Below are positions 25,665-33,844 of a DNA stretch of 64,000 nt, piece by piece. The notes beneath the pieces are model-generated. The model worked only from the letters and a program-made list of their open reading frames with translations, made no database searches and was not told where the DNA came from. The translations under genes and the position numbers were made by a program. Origin of the DNA: JAVZJR01 sp037447235. GTDB lineage: Archaea > Micrarchaeota > Micrarchaeia > Anstonellales > Bilamarchaeaceae. Each line of letters begins with the position of its first letter. The stretch's first letter is position 1. The stretch spans positions 1-64,000 of the forward strand of contig JBBIHC010000003.1 of assembly GCA_037447235.1 (NCBI GenBank), given 5' to 3'.

Positions 25665-25877
25665 GCTCCAGTGGAAGCCCTCAATCTTAATTGGCTCCTT
25701 CGCGAAGTTCTTCCTTGCCTCGCTTTCCGAGCTTATTATGTATGCTGATGCGCCGTCAACGGTATTAAGCGCGCTTTTCACCCTTGTCGGCCATGCAAGG
25801 AACCCCATAAAAGCCATGCAGGCAAGAAATATAAGCGTTTCGGGTTTTTCGGCAAATGCTCCGCAACGCGCATCCAT
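25665..25877 (-). pseudogene. possible thiolase remnant
   Basis: On the minus strand the reading frame contains SALNTVDGASAYIISSESEA, RKNFAKEPIKIEG and FHWSSSNYY. This resembles the thiolase segment around the DGAAA-(V/I)-(I/L)-(L/A)-SEE block and the strand after it. The N-terminal side (MAFMGFLAWPTR) is only vaguely thiolase-like and the active-site Cys and His regions are absent. It abuts the acetate kinase fragment head-on near 25664. The similarity is modest and other origins are possible. Confidence 0.35.
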
Positions 25878-25933
25878 TCTTAAATCGCTTTTTAAATGTT
25901 TTCAAAGTTATTAGAATAAAAGAGGTGTAGAAT

Positions 25934-26638
25934 ATGTATGGAGTGTCACCGCAGGCTTATGACAGAGCGATAACCGTCTTCAGCCCGGACGGCAGGCTGT
26001 TTCAGGTTGAGTATGCCAAAGAGGCGGTAAAAAGAGGCGCAACCGCGATAGGGATATGCGCAAAAGACAGCGTGGTCTTTGTCGCATCAAAGGCAATCCA
26101 TTCAAAACTCATAGTAACCGGCTCTCTAAAAAAGATTTTTGAAGTTGACGAGCATGTCGCGGTAACTGCAAGCGGGCTGATCGCGGACGCAAGAAGGCTG
26201 GTGGAAACCGCAAGGGTGGAAGCGCAGCGCCACAGGATAACCTATAATGAGCCGGCTTCTGTTGAGACGATTGCCAAGAGCGTCGGCGACCTGCTGCAGA
26301 TTTACACGCAATACGGCGGCATAAGGCCGTTCGGCGTTTCCCTGCTTATAGGCGGCGTGGATGCGAGCAAAAAGCCGGAATTGTATGAAGCCGAGCCAAG
26401 CGGTGCGATGACTGCTTATCATGCGGATTCCATAGGCTCGGCAAAAAAAGAGGTTGACGAGTACATGGAAAAAAAATACAGGCAGGACATGACGACCGAA
26501 GAGGCGATAAAACTTGCTGTTGACGCCCTAAAAAAGACAGAAGAAGGCAGCACAAACCTTGAAATCGCATACATCCCGGTAAGCACTGCAAAATACACGC
26601 CATTAAGCGAAAAGGAAATAGCAAAATACCTCAAATAA
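25934..26638 (+). CDS. psmA: 20S proteasome subunit alpha
   Basis: The non-catalytic outer-ring subunit, 234 residues. The N-terminal gate and signature YDRAITVFSPDGRLFQVEYAKEAV is textbook; RGATAIGI, then VTASGLIADARRLVE, and GGIRPFGVSLLIGGVD follow. GAGGTGTAGAATATG gives a clear ribosome site and start. No beta subunit or PAN ATPase is visible in the window. It converges on pyrH. Confidence 0.97.
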   Translation: MYGVSPQAYDRAITVFSPDGRLFQVEYAKEAVKRGATAIGICAKDSVVFVASKAIHSKLIVTGSLKKIFEVDEHVAVTASGLIADARRLVETARVEAQRHRITYNEPASVETIAKSVGDLLQIYTQYGGIRPFGVSLLIGGVDASKKPELYEAEPSGAMTAYHADSIGSAKKEVDEYMEKKYRQDMTTEEAIKLAVDALKKTEEGSTNLEIAYIPVSTAKYTPLSEKEIAKYLK

Positions 26639-26640
26639 AG

Positions 26641-27318
26641 CTATTGGCTGACGACAGTGCCGCTGTGTTTTTTTCCTTTTATTGCGCTTTCTATTTCCTT
26701 CATGTCCTTTGAGACAAAATGAGCCTCTATCCTGCTCCTGCCAAGCAGCCGGCAGGCGAGCATGTCAAAAACGAAATTAGTGCCGGCCAGCCTCCTGTCT
26801 GAAGCGGCGCCGAGTGCTGCAAGCTCATCGTAGGTCATTCTCTCAAATTTTCTGGCATTCGGGTTTTTCCGCGGATCGCTGTCGTAAATGCCGCTGATGC
26901 TGCTTATGTTAACCAGCCTTTTCGCGCCCATCGCCTCAGCAAGCAGGACTGCATCGGTGTCCGTGGTTATGCCGGGGATGGTGCCGCCCATGACGATGAC
27001 CCGCGACGAGCACGCGGCTTTTTTTGCATCAGTGAAATCAGTAAGCACGGCCGGATGGGCTATGTCGCGCATCGCCTCAAGCAAAAGAAGCGCGTTTTGC
27101 CTTGTTGACATTATCGCTATTTCATCGGCATTGAACTCAGATGCACCAAGCTCGCGGGCAGCTGCCGCATAGAGCCTTGCTACGCTGCCGCCTCCCGCAA
27201 CGATTCCCAATTTTTCTTCTGATTTCCTGATGATGCCGGCAATGCCGGCGATAAATTTTACATCCGGCCTGCCTTCCGGGTTGACACAGCTTCCGCCGAT
27301 AGATAGAACAACTGCCAT
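26641..27318 (-). CDS. pyrH: archaeal UMP kinase
   Basis: A 225-residue amino-acid-kinase-fold enzyme phosphorylating UMP to UDP. VVLSIGGSCVNPEG at the N terminus, VAGGGSVARLYAAAARELGA, MGGTIPGITTDTDAVLLAEA, and NISSISGIYDSDPRKNPNA identify the short archaeal form. It is divergent from the kinase gene at 27379, with about 60 bases between the starts. Confidence 0.93.
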   Translation of the reverse strand: MAVVLSIGGSCVNPEGRPDVKFIAGIAGIIRKSEEKLGIVAGGGSVARLYAAAARELGASEFNADEIAIMSTRQNALLLLEAMRDIAHPAVLTDFTDAKKAACSSRVIVMGGTIPGITTDTDAVLLAEAMGAKRLVNISSISGIYDSDPRKNPNARKFERMTYDELAALGAASDRRLAGTNFVFDMLACRLLGRSRIEAHFVSKDMKEIESAIKGKKHSGTVVSQ

Positions 27319-27378
27319 TTATTCACCTGAGTCGTATTAACAATTAAGGTTAAAATTACTTTGCAAGCTTTGTTGATT

Positions 27379-28842
27379 ATGCTTATTATAATATGCGGGC
27401 TGCCAGGAACGGGAAAAAGCACGCTTGCGCGTGAGCTTGCAAGGATATGGAATGCCGAGCACATAAACAGCGACAGCATAAGATTGCGGCTTCTTGAAGA
27501 AAGAACCTACAGCGAAAAAGAAAAACTGATGGTATACGAACGAATGCTTGAGGAAGCCCGCAAACATCTGAAAAAAGGGGAAAACGCGGTATTAGACGCG
27601 ACTTTTTACCGGCAGGCCCTGCGGAACAAGGCAAGGGAGACGGCAGAGGCTGAAAAAAGCGGCTGCATCATGATTGAATGCGTCCTGGCTGAAGAAAAGA
27701 TAATGGAACGGATGGAAAAAAGAAAAAATGCCGGGGATGAAAGCGAGGCGACTTTTGAGATTTACAAGAAGGTAAAAAAGGAATATGAGGAAATAAAAGA
27801 AAAACACCTGGTCATAGACACAGAAAAACCGCTCGCAGAGCAAACAAAGGAGGCCATGGAGTACGCTAAAAAATTTGGCAGTTACGGCAACTGCATAGAA
27901 ACCCACATATCAAAGATTTACATCGTGGGGGATTTTGCCTACAAGATAAAAAAACCGGTAAAATTCAGCTTCCTTGATTTCTCAACTCCTGAGCTTAGAA
28001 GGTTCTACTGCAGGGAGGAAGTAAGGCTGAACAGAAGGCTTTGCCCTGATGTCTATATCGGGGTTGTTAGGGCGGAGGCGCATTTTGGCGGTTATTTTTT
28101 TGAAGATGGGCGGCAGCAAGCATCGCAAGCCGAAGATGATGCGGGATGGGAATACGCAGTCAAAATGAAAAGAATGCCTGCTGAAAGGCAAATGGACAAA
28201 CTGCTTGAAAAAGGAGAAGTGCAGGCGGAGGACATAAAGAAAATCGCGGCTGTTGTTGCCGATTTTCACAAAAATATCGAAGTAATAAAAGACAAAAAGT
28301 ACGGCAACCCTGCCCTCATAAGAAGGCAGGTGGAGGACATAGCGGCCCACAGGAAAACGATGGAGAAAGCGGCAGGCGTGGGAAAGACTATCGATTATGT
28401 TCTTGAAAAATGCGCAAAATTTCACGAAAACAATATTGAACTTTTCAAAAAGCGGCAGAGCGGAGGATTCATAAGGGAATGCCACGGTGACCTTCATTCC
28501 GCGAATATAATAATCGCGGACAAGATTTACATATTTGACTGCATTGAATTCAATCCCGACTTCAGAAACATAGATGTGGCAAGCGAAATAGCCTTCATGG
28601 CAATGGACCTTGACGCCTATGGAAGGAATGATCTGGCTGGGCTTTTTGTAAGAGAGTACCTAAGACGCTCAAATGACGATGACGCATTGCGGCTTCTTGA
28701 TTATTACAAGTGTTATCGTGCAAATGTCAGGGCAAAGGTCGCGGCGATAGAATGCGCGCAGGGGCAGAATGCGAATTCAAAGGAGAAGATTGTAAAATAC
28801 GCGGGACTGATGGAAGAGTACGCAAGAAAACTTATTGCCTGA
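27379..28842 (+). CDS. two-domain kinase: P-loop kinase fused to APH-type phosphotransferase
   Basis: A 487-residue fusion. The N-terminal 150 residues form a P-loop kinase of the COG0645/polynucleotide-kinase type (IIICGLPGTGKSTLARELAR, LDATFYRQALRNKARE). The rest is an aminoglycoside-phosphotransferase-like domain of the COG2187 type (VGDFAYKIKKPVKFSFLDFS, catalytic HGDLHSANIIIADKIYIFDC, IEFNPDFRNIDVASEIAFM). Bacterial relatives carry the same two domains in the opposite order. The substrate is unknown. ATG 27379 was preferred over TTG 27361 because a TTAAAAT element lies about 28 bases before it. Confidence 0.85.
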   Translation: MLIIICGLPGTGKSTLARELARIWNAEHINSDSIRLRLLEERTYSEKEKLMVYERMLEEARKHLKKGENAVLDATFYRQALRNKARETAEAEKSGCIMIECVLAEEKIMERMEKRKNAGDESEATFEIYKKVKKEYEEIKEKHLVIDTEKPLAEQTKEAMEYAKKFGSYGNCIETHISKIYIVGDFAYKIKKPVKFSFLDFSTPELRRFYCREEVRLNRRLCPDVYIGVVRAEAHFGGYFFEDGRQQASQAEDDAGWEYAVKMKRMPAERQMDKLLEKGEVQAEDIKKIAAVVADFHKNIEVIKDKKYGNPALIRRQVEDIAAHRKTMEKAAGVGKTIDYVLEKCAKFHENNIELFKKRQSGGFIRECHGDLHSANIIIADKIYIFDCIEFNPDFRNIDVASEIAFMAMDLDAYGRNDLAGLFVREYLRRSNDDDALRLLDYYKCYRANVRAKVAAIECAQGQNANSKEKIVKYAGLMEEYARKLIA

Positions 28843-29820
28843 TTACGGCTTTTTTATTATGTTATCTATCCTGCTTCCTTTTCTTTTCAGCAAGACAATA
28901 CGCGAAGCCGCATCCTCAGAAACCCGGGCATAAGACGGAAGCTTTTCAAGCAGGGAAGAAGCAAACTGCCTGACATATGCATGGGATGGCATATTCTCCT
29001 CCTTCAGCCGCTTTCTTGAGTTGCCAAGAAACATATACGCCTTTATTTCAATAAAAGCGGGCTCTGCGCCCTCAAGCATTTTCGCAAATGCCTCTTTCGC
29101 CTCTTCGGAATCGTTCACGCCCTTTATCAATGTAAGCCTGACCACGGTCCTGCACTTTAGCTTCTTCAACAGTGAAAGGCTCTTCCGCAGCCTTTTCCAG
29201 CCGTCAGCATATGCCGGGCGATTGAGCCTCCTGAAGCTTTTTTCATCCCACGCATTAAGCGAGATGTATAGCTGCGTGGGCAGGCATTTTTTCCTTGCAA
29301 GCCCCTGAAGGCGCTTCGGCTCCTGGCCGTTTGTAACAAGAAAAATGCTCCTGACCTCCTTATGTTTTCTAAGTTCTTTTATCAAGTCGCAGATAAAGGG
29401 GTATATGGTTGGCTCTCCGGAAAGCGATATCGCCCAGTGGGAGGGGAAAAGCCTGTAGCCCTCATCATAAAACTTTTTGTCAGTTTCTGAAAAACCTCCA
29501 AAACCGCTCAACAATTTTTTTCTTGCTTCCACAATGCCGCCTACTATGTCTGCCGGCGCATCAGGCTCCATTTCTTCAAAAGCGGCCTTTTTCATCCACT
29601 CCGCCGGCCTCCAGCAATGCACGCAGCTCTGCTGGCACCACAAAAACGCCGGGCTCATCTGCGCGCAGCGATGGCAGTCTATGCCGTAAAACTTCTGCTT
29701 GTAGCAGACGCCTTCTCCGCGCAGCGCTTTTTTTGTCCAGCTGCATATCTGGACCGCTGAATGCCTGCCAGCGAGTCGGTATTGGGCCCTAAGAAAGCGC
29801 CTTATCACTTCAGTTTCCAT
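28843..29820 (-). CDS. taw1: 4-demethylwyosine synthase (TYW1/Taw1)
   Basis: A radical SAM enzyme of 325 residues that builds the tricyclic wyosine base at G37 of tRNA-Phe from N1-methylguanosine and pyruvate. The radical SAM motif is CQQSCVHCW. The second iron-sulfur cluster cysteines fall at 26, 39 and 52 (ICSW, VCYK, HRCA), the same positions as in the M. jannaschii enzyme. SGEPTIYPFI and FLVTNGQEPKRL are family blocks. It follows the neighbouring lipoprotein gene on the same strand with only 2 bases between. Confidence 0.94.
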   Translation of the reverse strand: METEVIRRFLRAQYRLAGRHSAVQICSWTKKALRGEGVCYKQKFYGIDCHRCAQMSPAFLWCQQSCVHCWRPAEWMKKAAFEEMEPDAPADIVGGIVEARKKLLSGFGGFSETDKKFYDEGYRLFPSHWAISLSGEPTIYPFICDLIKELRKHKEVRSIFLVTNGQEPKRLQGLARKKCLPTQLYISLNAWDEKSFRRLNRPAYADGWKRLRKSLSLLKKLKCRTVVRLTLIKGVNDSEEAKEAFAKMLEGAEPAFIEIKAYMFLGNSRKRLKEENMPSHAYVRQFASSLLEKLPSYARVSEDAASRIVLLKRKGSRIDNIIKKP

Positions 29821-29822
29821 AA

Positions 29823-30533
29823 TCAGCCCACTGGAGCAGGATTTACCTTTATATGGCCCTTGAGGTCCGGGTAATTAAGCGAAAAGAAATCGCATTCAAA
29901 TGCCTTTGACATGAGCGTGGTGGCATTTTTTCCAGGACTTATCATCTGGCTGTCAAAAAGGCCGGCGCAGGTTGCCGAGCGAGGATAGGCGCCCCGGTTC
30001 ACCCACACTATGGTATCCCCGACATTGACTTCAAGCGAGGATGGTTCATATGAAAAATCTTTTATGAGGACCGTGTATGTAGCCGGCTCGTAGTTTTTTG
30101 TTGTGGAAGAAACTTCAAAGTGCAGCGAGCGGTATACCCTCGGAACATAAGAGGAGCCGTCATTATGCACCAATTCTACGTATAACGTATGCTCTCCAAG
30201 AGGGACATTCTCAAATGTATACGATTTTCCGTAAACGTGCATCGGCGGGCCGCCGTCCAGCACAAAAACAAAATGGCCCTCGCCGAACTTCTTTTCGCCC
30301 CCGATTTTTATGACGAAATTCGTCGTGCTCAGTATAACCGAAACCGGGCCGCCGCTGCCTGAGACATCTATAACCTCGTCTTCCTCCGGGGCGATTATCA
30401 CGAAAGACGGCTGGACGACTGGCTGCGTCTTGTTTTCTGCCATGCTTCCGCCATCTGCCCCCTGGGGCGCCTGCTCAAAACAGCCAAGCAGCAAAAATGA
30501 TGCCGTCAGAAACAATAACAAAAATTTATTCAT
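29823..30533 (-). CDS. lipoprotein with degenerate cupredoxin domain
   Basis: A 236-residue exported protein. Signal with lipobox FLLLGC at about residues 12-17, a middle beta domain (GEGHFVFVLDGGPPMHVYGK, PLGEHTLYVELVHNDGSSY), and a C-terminal plastocyanin-like fold (VLIKDFSYEPSSLEVNVGDT, IVWVNRGAYPRSAT, DLKGHIKV). The usual copper ligands seem to be replaced: His by Arg in PRSAT, and the Cys, His and Met of the C-HP-MKG loop by Ser, Tyr and Leu. Two new cysteines (ATCAGL and FECDFF) could form a disulfide. ATG 30533 has AGGTG before it. Confidence 0.8.
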   Translation of the reverse strand: MNKFLLLFLTASFLLLGCFEQAPQGADGGSMAENKTQPVVQPSFVIIAPEEDEVIDVSGSGGPVSVILSTTNFVIKIGGEKKFGEGHFVFVLDGGPPMHVYGKSYTFENVPLGEHTLYVELVHNDGSSYVPRVYRSLHFEVSSTTKNYEPATYTVLIKDFSYEPSSLEVNVGDTIVWVNRGAYPRSATCAGLFDSQMISPGKNATTLMSKAFECDFFSLNYPDLKGHIKVNPAPVG

Positions 30534-30604
30534 AAACACACCTAAAAAATTATGATGGGCAAGATTTATATTATCTTTTGTTCTATTAGGCTCAAGGTGG
30601 GAAA

Positions 30605-31348
30605 ATGAAACTTGTTGTCGGCAATGCACCAGCATTAAAATCAGCAATAGATGCCATCGTAAGCATCGTTGAAGAGGGCGAATTTGAGATAACAAGCAGC
30701 GGGCTGCAGCTGAAGGCGATGGACCCGTCGCAAATATCAATGGTGTCATTCACGATGCCAAAAACCTCTTTTGAGGAATACAGCATAACGGAAGAGAAGA
30801 GGATAGGCGTCGACATAGGCCAGCTCGCAAGCGTCCTTTCCAGGGGAAAAAGCGGCGAGAAGGTCGAGCTCTCGATAGAAGACGGAAGGCTTGTGGTAAA
30901 GTTCTATGCCGCAAAAAGAAAAAGGACATTCAAGGTGCCCTTAAGAGAGCCTGGGGAAAAGGTGCAAAGGGAACCGAAAATAGAATTCAAAAACCACGCA
31001 ATCGTCAAGGCGGACGCGTTGAAAGAGGTTTTGAAGGACTCAAAGCTGGTCAGTTCGCACATCAGGCTGTCCGTAGCGCCAAAGCAGTTTTTGGCCGAAG
31101 TGAGGGGGGACAATGGCGAGATAAGGGAGGAATTTGAAGAAGGCGGCGATGAAGTCATGGAGATAAAAACCGCGGCAATGGCAAAATCAACATTCCCTCT
31201 GCAATATCTTGAGGATATGCTCAAGGCCGCGCCGTCAAACGCTGCGATCAGGATAAATCTTGAAACAGACAAGCCGTTGAAGCTGGAATATGCCATAGAA
31301 GGCGCTTCCGTGGTGTACTATCTGGCGCCGCGCATAGAGACGGAATAG
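30605..31348 (+). CDS. pcn: DNA sliding clamp PCNA
   Basis: A 247-residue replication clamp that forms a trimeric ring and binds PIP-box proteins. LKAMDPSQISMVSFTMP, the interdomain loop near KSGEKVELSIEDGRLVVKF, and the C-terminal PLKLEYAIEGASVVYYLAPR are all typical. AAGGTGGG provides the ribosome site. It is divergent from the cupredoxin-like lipoprotein. EndoQ and the Hef-like helicase in this window carry matching C-terminal peptides. Confidence 0.97.
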   Translation: MKLVVGNAPALKSAIDAIVSIVEEGEFEITSSGLQLKAMDPSQISMVSFTMPKTSFEEYSITEEKRIGVDIGQLASVLSRGKSGEKVELSIEDGRLVVKFYAAKRKRTFKVPLREPGEKVQREPKIEFKNHAIVKADALKEVLKDSKLVSSHIRLSVAPKQFLAEVRGDNGEIREEFEEGGDEVMEIKTAAMAKSTFPLQYLEDMLKAAPSNAAIRINLETDKPLKLEYAIEGASVVYYLAPRIETE

Positions 31349-31351
31349 CGG

Positions 31352-33649
31352 TTAAAGCATTTCCGCTTTTGTTGCGCCGCCGGCATTCTTGTCCCTGGAC
31401 AACTTGTAAGTCCTGGAGAAATCAGCTCCGATTAGGGCTTCTTCGTGTGTTATCACGAATATCTGCTTTACCACCTGCGGGACCTTTGCCTGAAGGGTTT
31501 CAGAAAGCAGGGCGATTGCCTGCGAATCAAGATTGTGCGTCGGCTCGTCAAGGATAAGCCAGCTTAGGTTCGGCGTAAGCACCATCGCAAGGGCAACGCG
31601 AAGGGTGAGCGCGGCGCACGCCCTTTCCCCCCCGCTGGCGATGCTTTCAAGCGGCTTCCACTGGCCGCTCTCCAATACCTCAAAAACATAGTCCTTTTCA
31701 GTAACATCAACCCTGAGCGCCTTGTAGTTTCCGTACGGATAGAATATGTCCCATATATCATTCATGGCCGTGTTTATCGCGTCTATGAGCTCCCTTCTCA
31801 GCGAGACCTGCGTCTCGGCAAGCGCGTTCTTGTAGACCTTAAGCTCTTCCACGGCTTCCTTTGTCGCCCCTGCCCTGTTTTTTATTGAAATCATGTCGAG
31901 AAGCTGCGCCTCAAGCGCCGTCTTGTTTTCGCCCAAGAGCGCCCCTTCTTTTTGCAGGTATTCCAGTTTCGTCCGAAGTTTTTGCTCTTCCACCTTTTTT
32001 TCCTCAAGCGCCTTCCTTCCAGACAGGTAATCTTCTTCGTTGTATTCCATCTTCCTTTGTTTTTCCTCTGTTTCCGCAATCCTTTTCCTTATCTCGGCCG
32101 CCATCTTTTCCCGCCGCAGCATTTCTTCCATTTTATTAAGCTCCACCAGTTCTCTTTCTACGATATCCTGCATTTCCCTGCTTTCGTTTTCAAGAATGCC
32201 TGCTTTTTTGGCGATCTCTTCGGCTTCTGCTTTTAGCGCGGCCCTTTCCTGCTCCAACCCGGTTTTGTCGATTAACTGCTGCCGCTCGCTTTTAATCTGC
32301 TGCTCCAGAAGCTCTGCTTTCCTCAAAATCTCGTCGAACTTGCTGCTTTCATTTTGTAAAATTTCGATTCTGGCGGCGAGGGCTTTCATTCTTCCTTTGG
32401 CTTTTGCCATCTCGGCTTCTTTCTTTTTCCTCACTTTAGCTATCCCATCAACGCCCAGCACGGTTTCGCAAAGAGGGCAGGCGCTCGCCGCAGGCGAAAG
32501 ATGCTTCAGCATGTCCTCGGTTTGCGCCACGGATTGGAGAATGGCTGCCTTCTCCTGGCCTTTTTCCTCAAGCTCTTTCCTGCGCGCCTCAAGCTCTTTT
32601 TTTACCCCCGCCTCGTCTTTGCCTTCAAGAAGGGTGCCCTTCATGGAGCGCAACTTTTCCAGCCTCAATAATCGCTGCTCCTGCTCCCTTATCCTGCTCT
32701 CAACAACTGCCAGTTTTTTGTTTATCTCAACATCTTTTTTCTTAAGTTCAGAGATTGTTTTTTCCGCTCCGGCTTTTTTATGCCGCAATTCAGCGATTGC
32801 CTGTTTTTTTGCGGTGTACGCTTCCGGCTTGACCTTGGCCAGCCCCTTTTCAAGGCTTGCCGCCTGCCCCTGCAGGGAAGCGAGCTCCCTTGACAGAGCC
32901 TCCAGCATTCTTCTGTTTTTTTCCAGGATTTCAAAACGCGCCGCAAGTTCGGCAACCACTCTTTTTGCTTCCGCAGCTGCCTTTTCAGCCAATGCGAGCT
33001 CCCCACTCAATTTCCTTTCCTTTTCCGCCAGTGCCCTTATGCCATCCGCGACTTCGCGCTCCCGCTCCTCGCTGTACCTCTCCATCAGGGAGCGCGCCAC
33101 GCTTTCAAGGCGGTTTGTTATTGATACCGTTGCCGCCCGCGCCTTTTCAAACCTGTCAAGACCAAGTATCCTGTCAAACTCCTCCTTCCGCCTCTTTGGG
33201 TCAAGCGAGAGAAAATAGTCTATGTTGTTTTGTTCGGAGTAGATCGCGCGGGTAAAAAGGTCATAGTCAACGCCCAAAACCTCTTCAATGAGTTCGGTAA
33301 CCGCGGTTGCTCCGCTTTCCAGGTGCGTGTTGTCTTTATAGATGTCGGCTTTTGAGAACATCTTCCCGTTTTTCCTTTCGATCTTCCGCTCAACCAGATA
33401 ATCGCTGCCGTTCCACGAAAAAGAAATGCTGACTTTTGAATATGCGGAACCGTATCTTAGGATGTCCTCAAGCTTAAGCCTCCTTCTCTCCAGAGCCGGG
33501 AAGGTGCCGAAAAGGGCAAAACTGATGCCGTCAAGGACTGCGGTTTTTCCGCTGCCCATGATGCCCACGAGGAGATTAGTGCCGTAGCCGAACTCCATTT
33601 TTGTATTCTCGTGAGAACGCCAATTGACAAGGCTTAGTGATTTTATCAT
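31352..33649 (-). CDS. rad50: DNA double-strand break repair ATPase Rad50
   Basis: About 765 residues from ATG 33649. N-terminal MIKSLSLVNWRSHENTKMEF and P-loop GIMGSGKTAVLDG, two long coiled-coil arms meeting at the zinc hook CPLC (near residue 395), and the C-terminal signature and Walker B (GGERACAALTLRVALAM, LILDEPTHNLDSQ). It is shorter than usual archaeal Rad50 (about 850-900), mostly in the coils. Unusually, no mre11, herA or nurA gene is beside it. The coil arms give long opposite-strand ORFs that are not genes. Confidence 0.95.
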   Translation of the reverse strand: MIKSLSLVNWRSHENTKMEFGYGTNLLVGIMGSGKTAVLDGISFALFGTFPALERRRLKLEDILRYGSAYSKVSISFSWNGSDYLVERKIERKNGKMFSKADIYKDNTHLESGATAVTELIEEVLGVDYDLFTRAIYSEQNNIDYFLSLDPKRRKEEFDRILGLDRFEKARAATVSITNRLESVARSLMERYSEEREREVADGIRALAEKERKLSGELALAEKAAAEAKRVVAELAARFEILEKNRRMLEALSRELASLQGQAASLEKGLAKVKPEAYTAKKQAIAELRHKKAGAEKTISELKKKDVEINKKLAVVESRIREQEQRLLRLEKLRSMKGTLLEGKDEAGVKKELEARRKELEEKGQEKAAILQSVAQTEDMLKHLSPAASACPLCETVLGVDGIAKVRKKKEAEMAKAKGRMKALAARIEILQNESSKFDEILRKAELLEQQIKSERQQLIDKTGLEQERAALKAEAEEIAKKAGILENESREMQDIVERELVELNKMEEMLRREKMAAEIRKRIAETEEKQRKMEYNEEDYLSGRKALEEKKVEEQKLRTKLEYLQKEGALLGENKTALEAQLLDMISIKNRAGATKEAVEELKVYKNALAETQVSLRRELIDAINTAMNDIWDIFYPYGNYKALRVDVTEKDYVFEVLESGQWKPLESIASGGERACAALTLRVALAMVLTPNLSWLILDEPTHNLDSQAIALLSETLQAKVPQVVKQIFVITHEEALIGADFSRTYKLSRDKNAGGATKAEML

Positions 33650-33697
33650 CGATCTTATTTGATTGATAATTATTTTAAAGAAGTTAGAAAACATAGA

Positions 33698-33789
33698 TGC
33701 GGCCGTCGGGATTTGAACCCGAGTCGCAGGCTTGGAAGGCCCGAATCCTGACCGCTGTCCGCTGCTGCAAAACCCTAGACTACGGCCGC
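33698..33789 (-). tRNA. tRNA-Gly(TCC) with a 20-nt D-arm intron
   Basis: Read on the minus strand: acceptor GCGGCCG (33789 inwards) pairs with CGGCCGC at the 3' end; discriminator A at 33698; T arm TCGGG-TTCAAAT-CCCGA; anticodon stem CGGGC/GCCTG around loop CTTCCAA, anticodon TCC. The D arm GTCT-AG...CGGTCAGGA is interrupted by 20 extra bases; removing them gives a normal 72-nt tRNA. CCA is not encoded. Confidence 0.92.
33755..33774 (-). other. non-canonical tRNA intron in the D arm
   Basis: Twenty bases between GTCTAG and CGGTC. The exon GTCT can pair with GGAC at the intron's 3' end, leaving 3-base bulges AGG and AGC on either side, with cuts after AG. This is a relaxed bulge-helix-bulge arrangement. 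Boundaries can slide by two because AG flanks both sites; the mature RNA is the same. Confidence 0.75.
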
Positions 33790-33844
33790 ATCGGATAATT
33801 TAACACACTATGCTTTTTTAAAATTAATACCACAAGATAGCTTT

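Larger units (their letters stand above)
25410..25933. other. gene-poor 524-base interval with gene remnants
   Basis: Between the iron regulator and the proteasome gene there is no intact gene. The interval holds the iron operator and promoter (25416-25442), a TATA-like TATAAAAAC at about 25469-25477, an acetate kinase fragment (25494-25664), a minus-strand segment resembling part of a thiolase (25665-25877), and the promoter and ribosome site of psmA (about 25880-25933). It looks like a site where metabolic genes were lost. Confidence 0.7.

Noticed and set aside
32040..33218. 392-codon plus-strand ORF opposite rad50
   Set aside because: Antisense shadow of the Lys/Glu coiled-coil codons; composition is Ser/Phe/Leu/Ala repeats with no family features.
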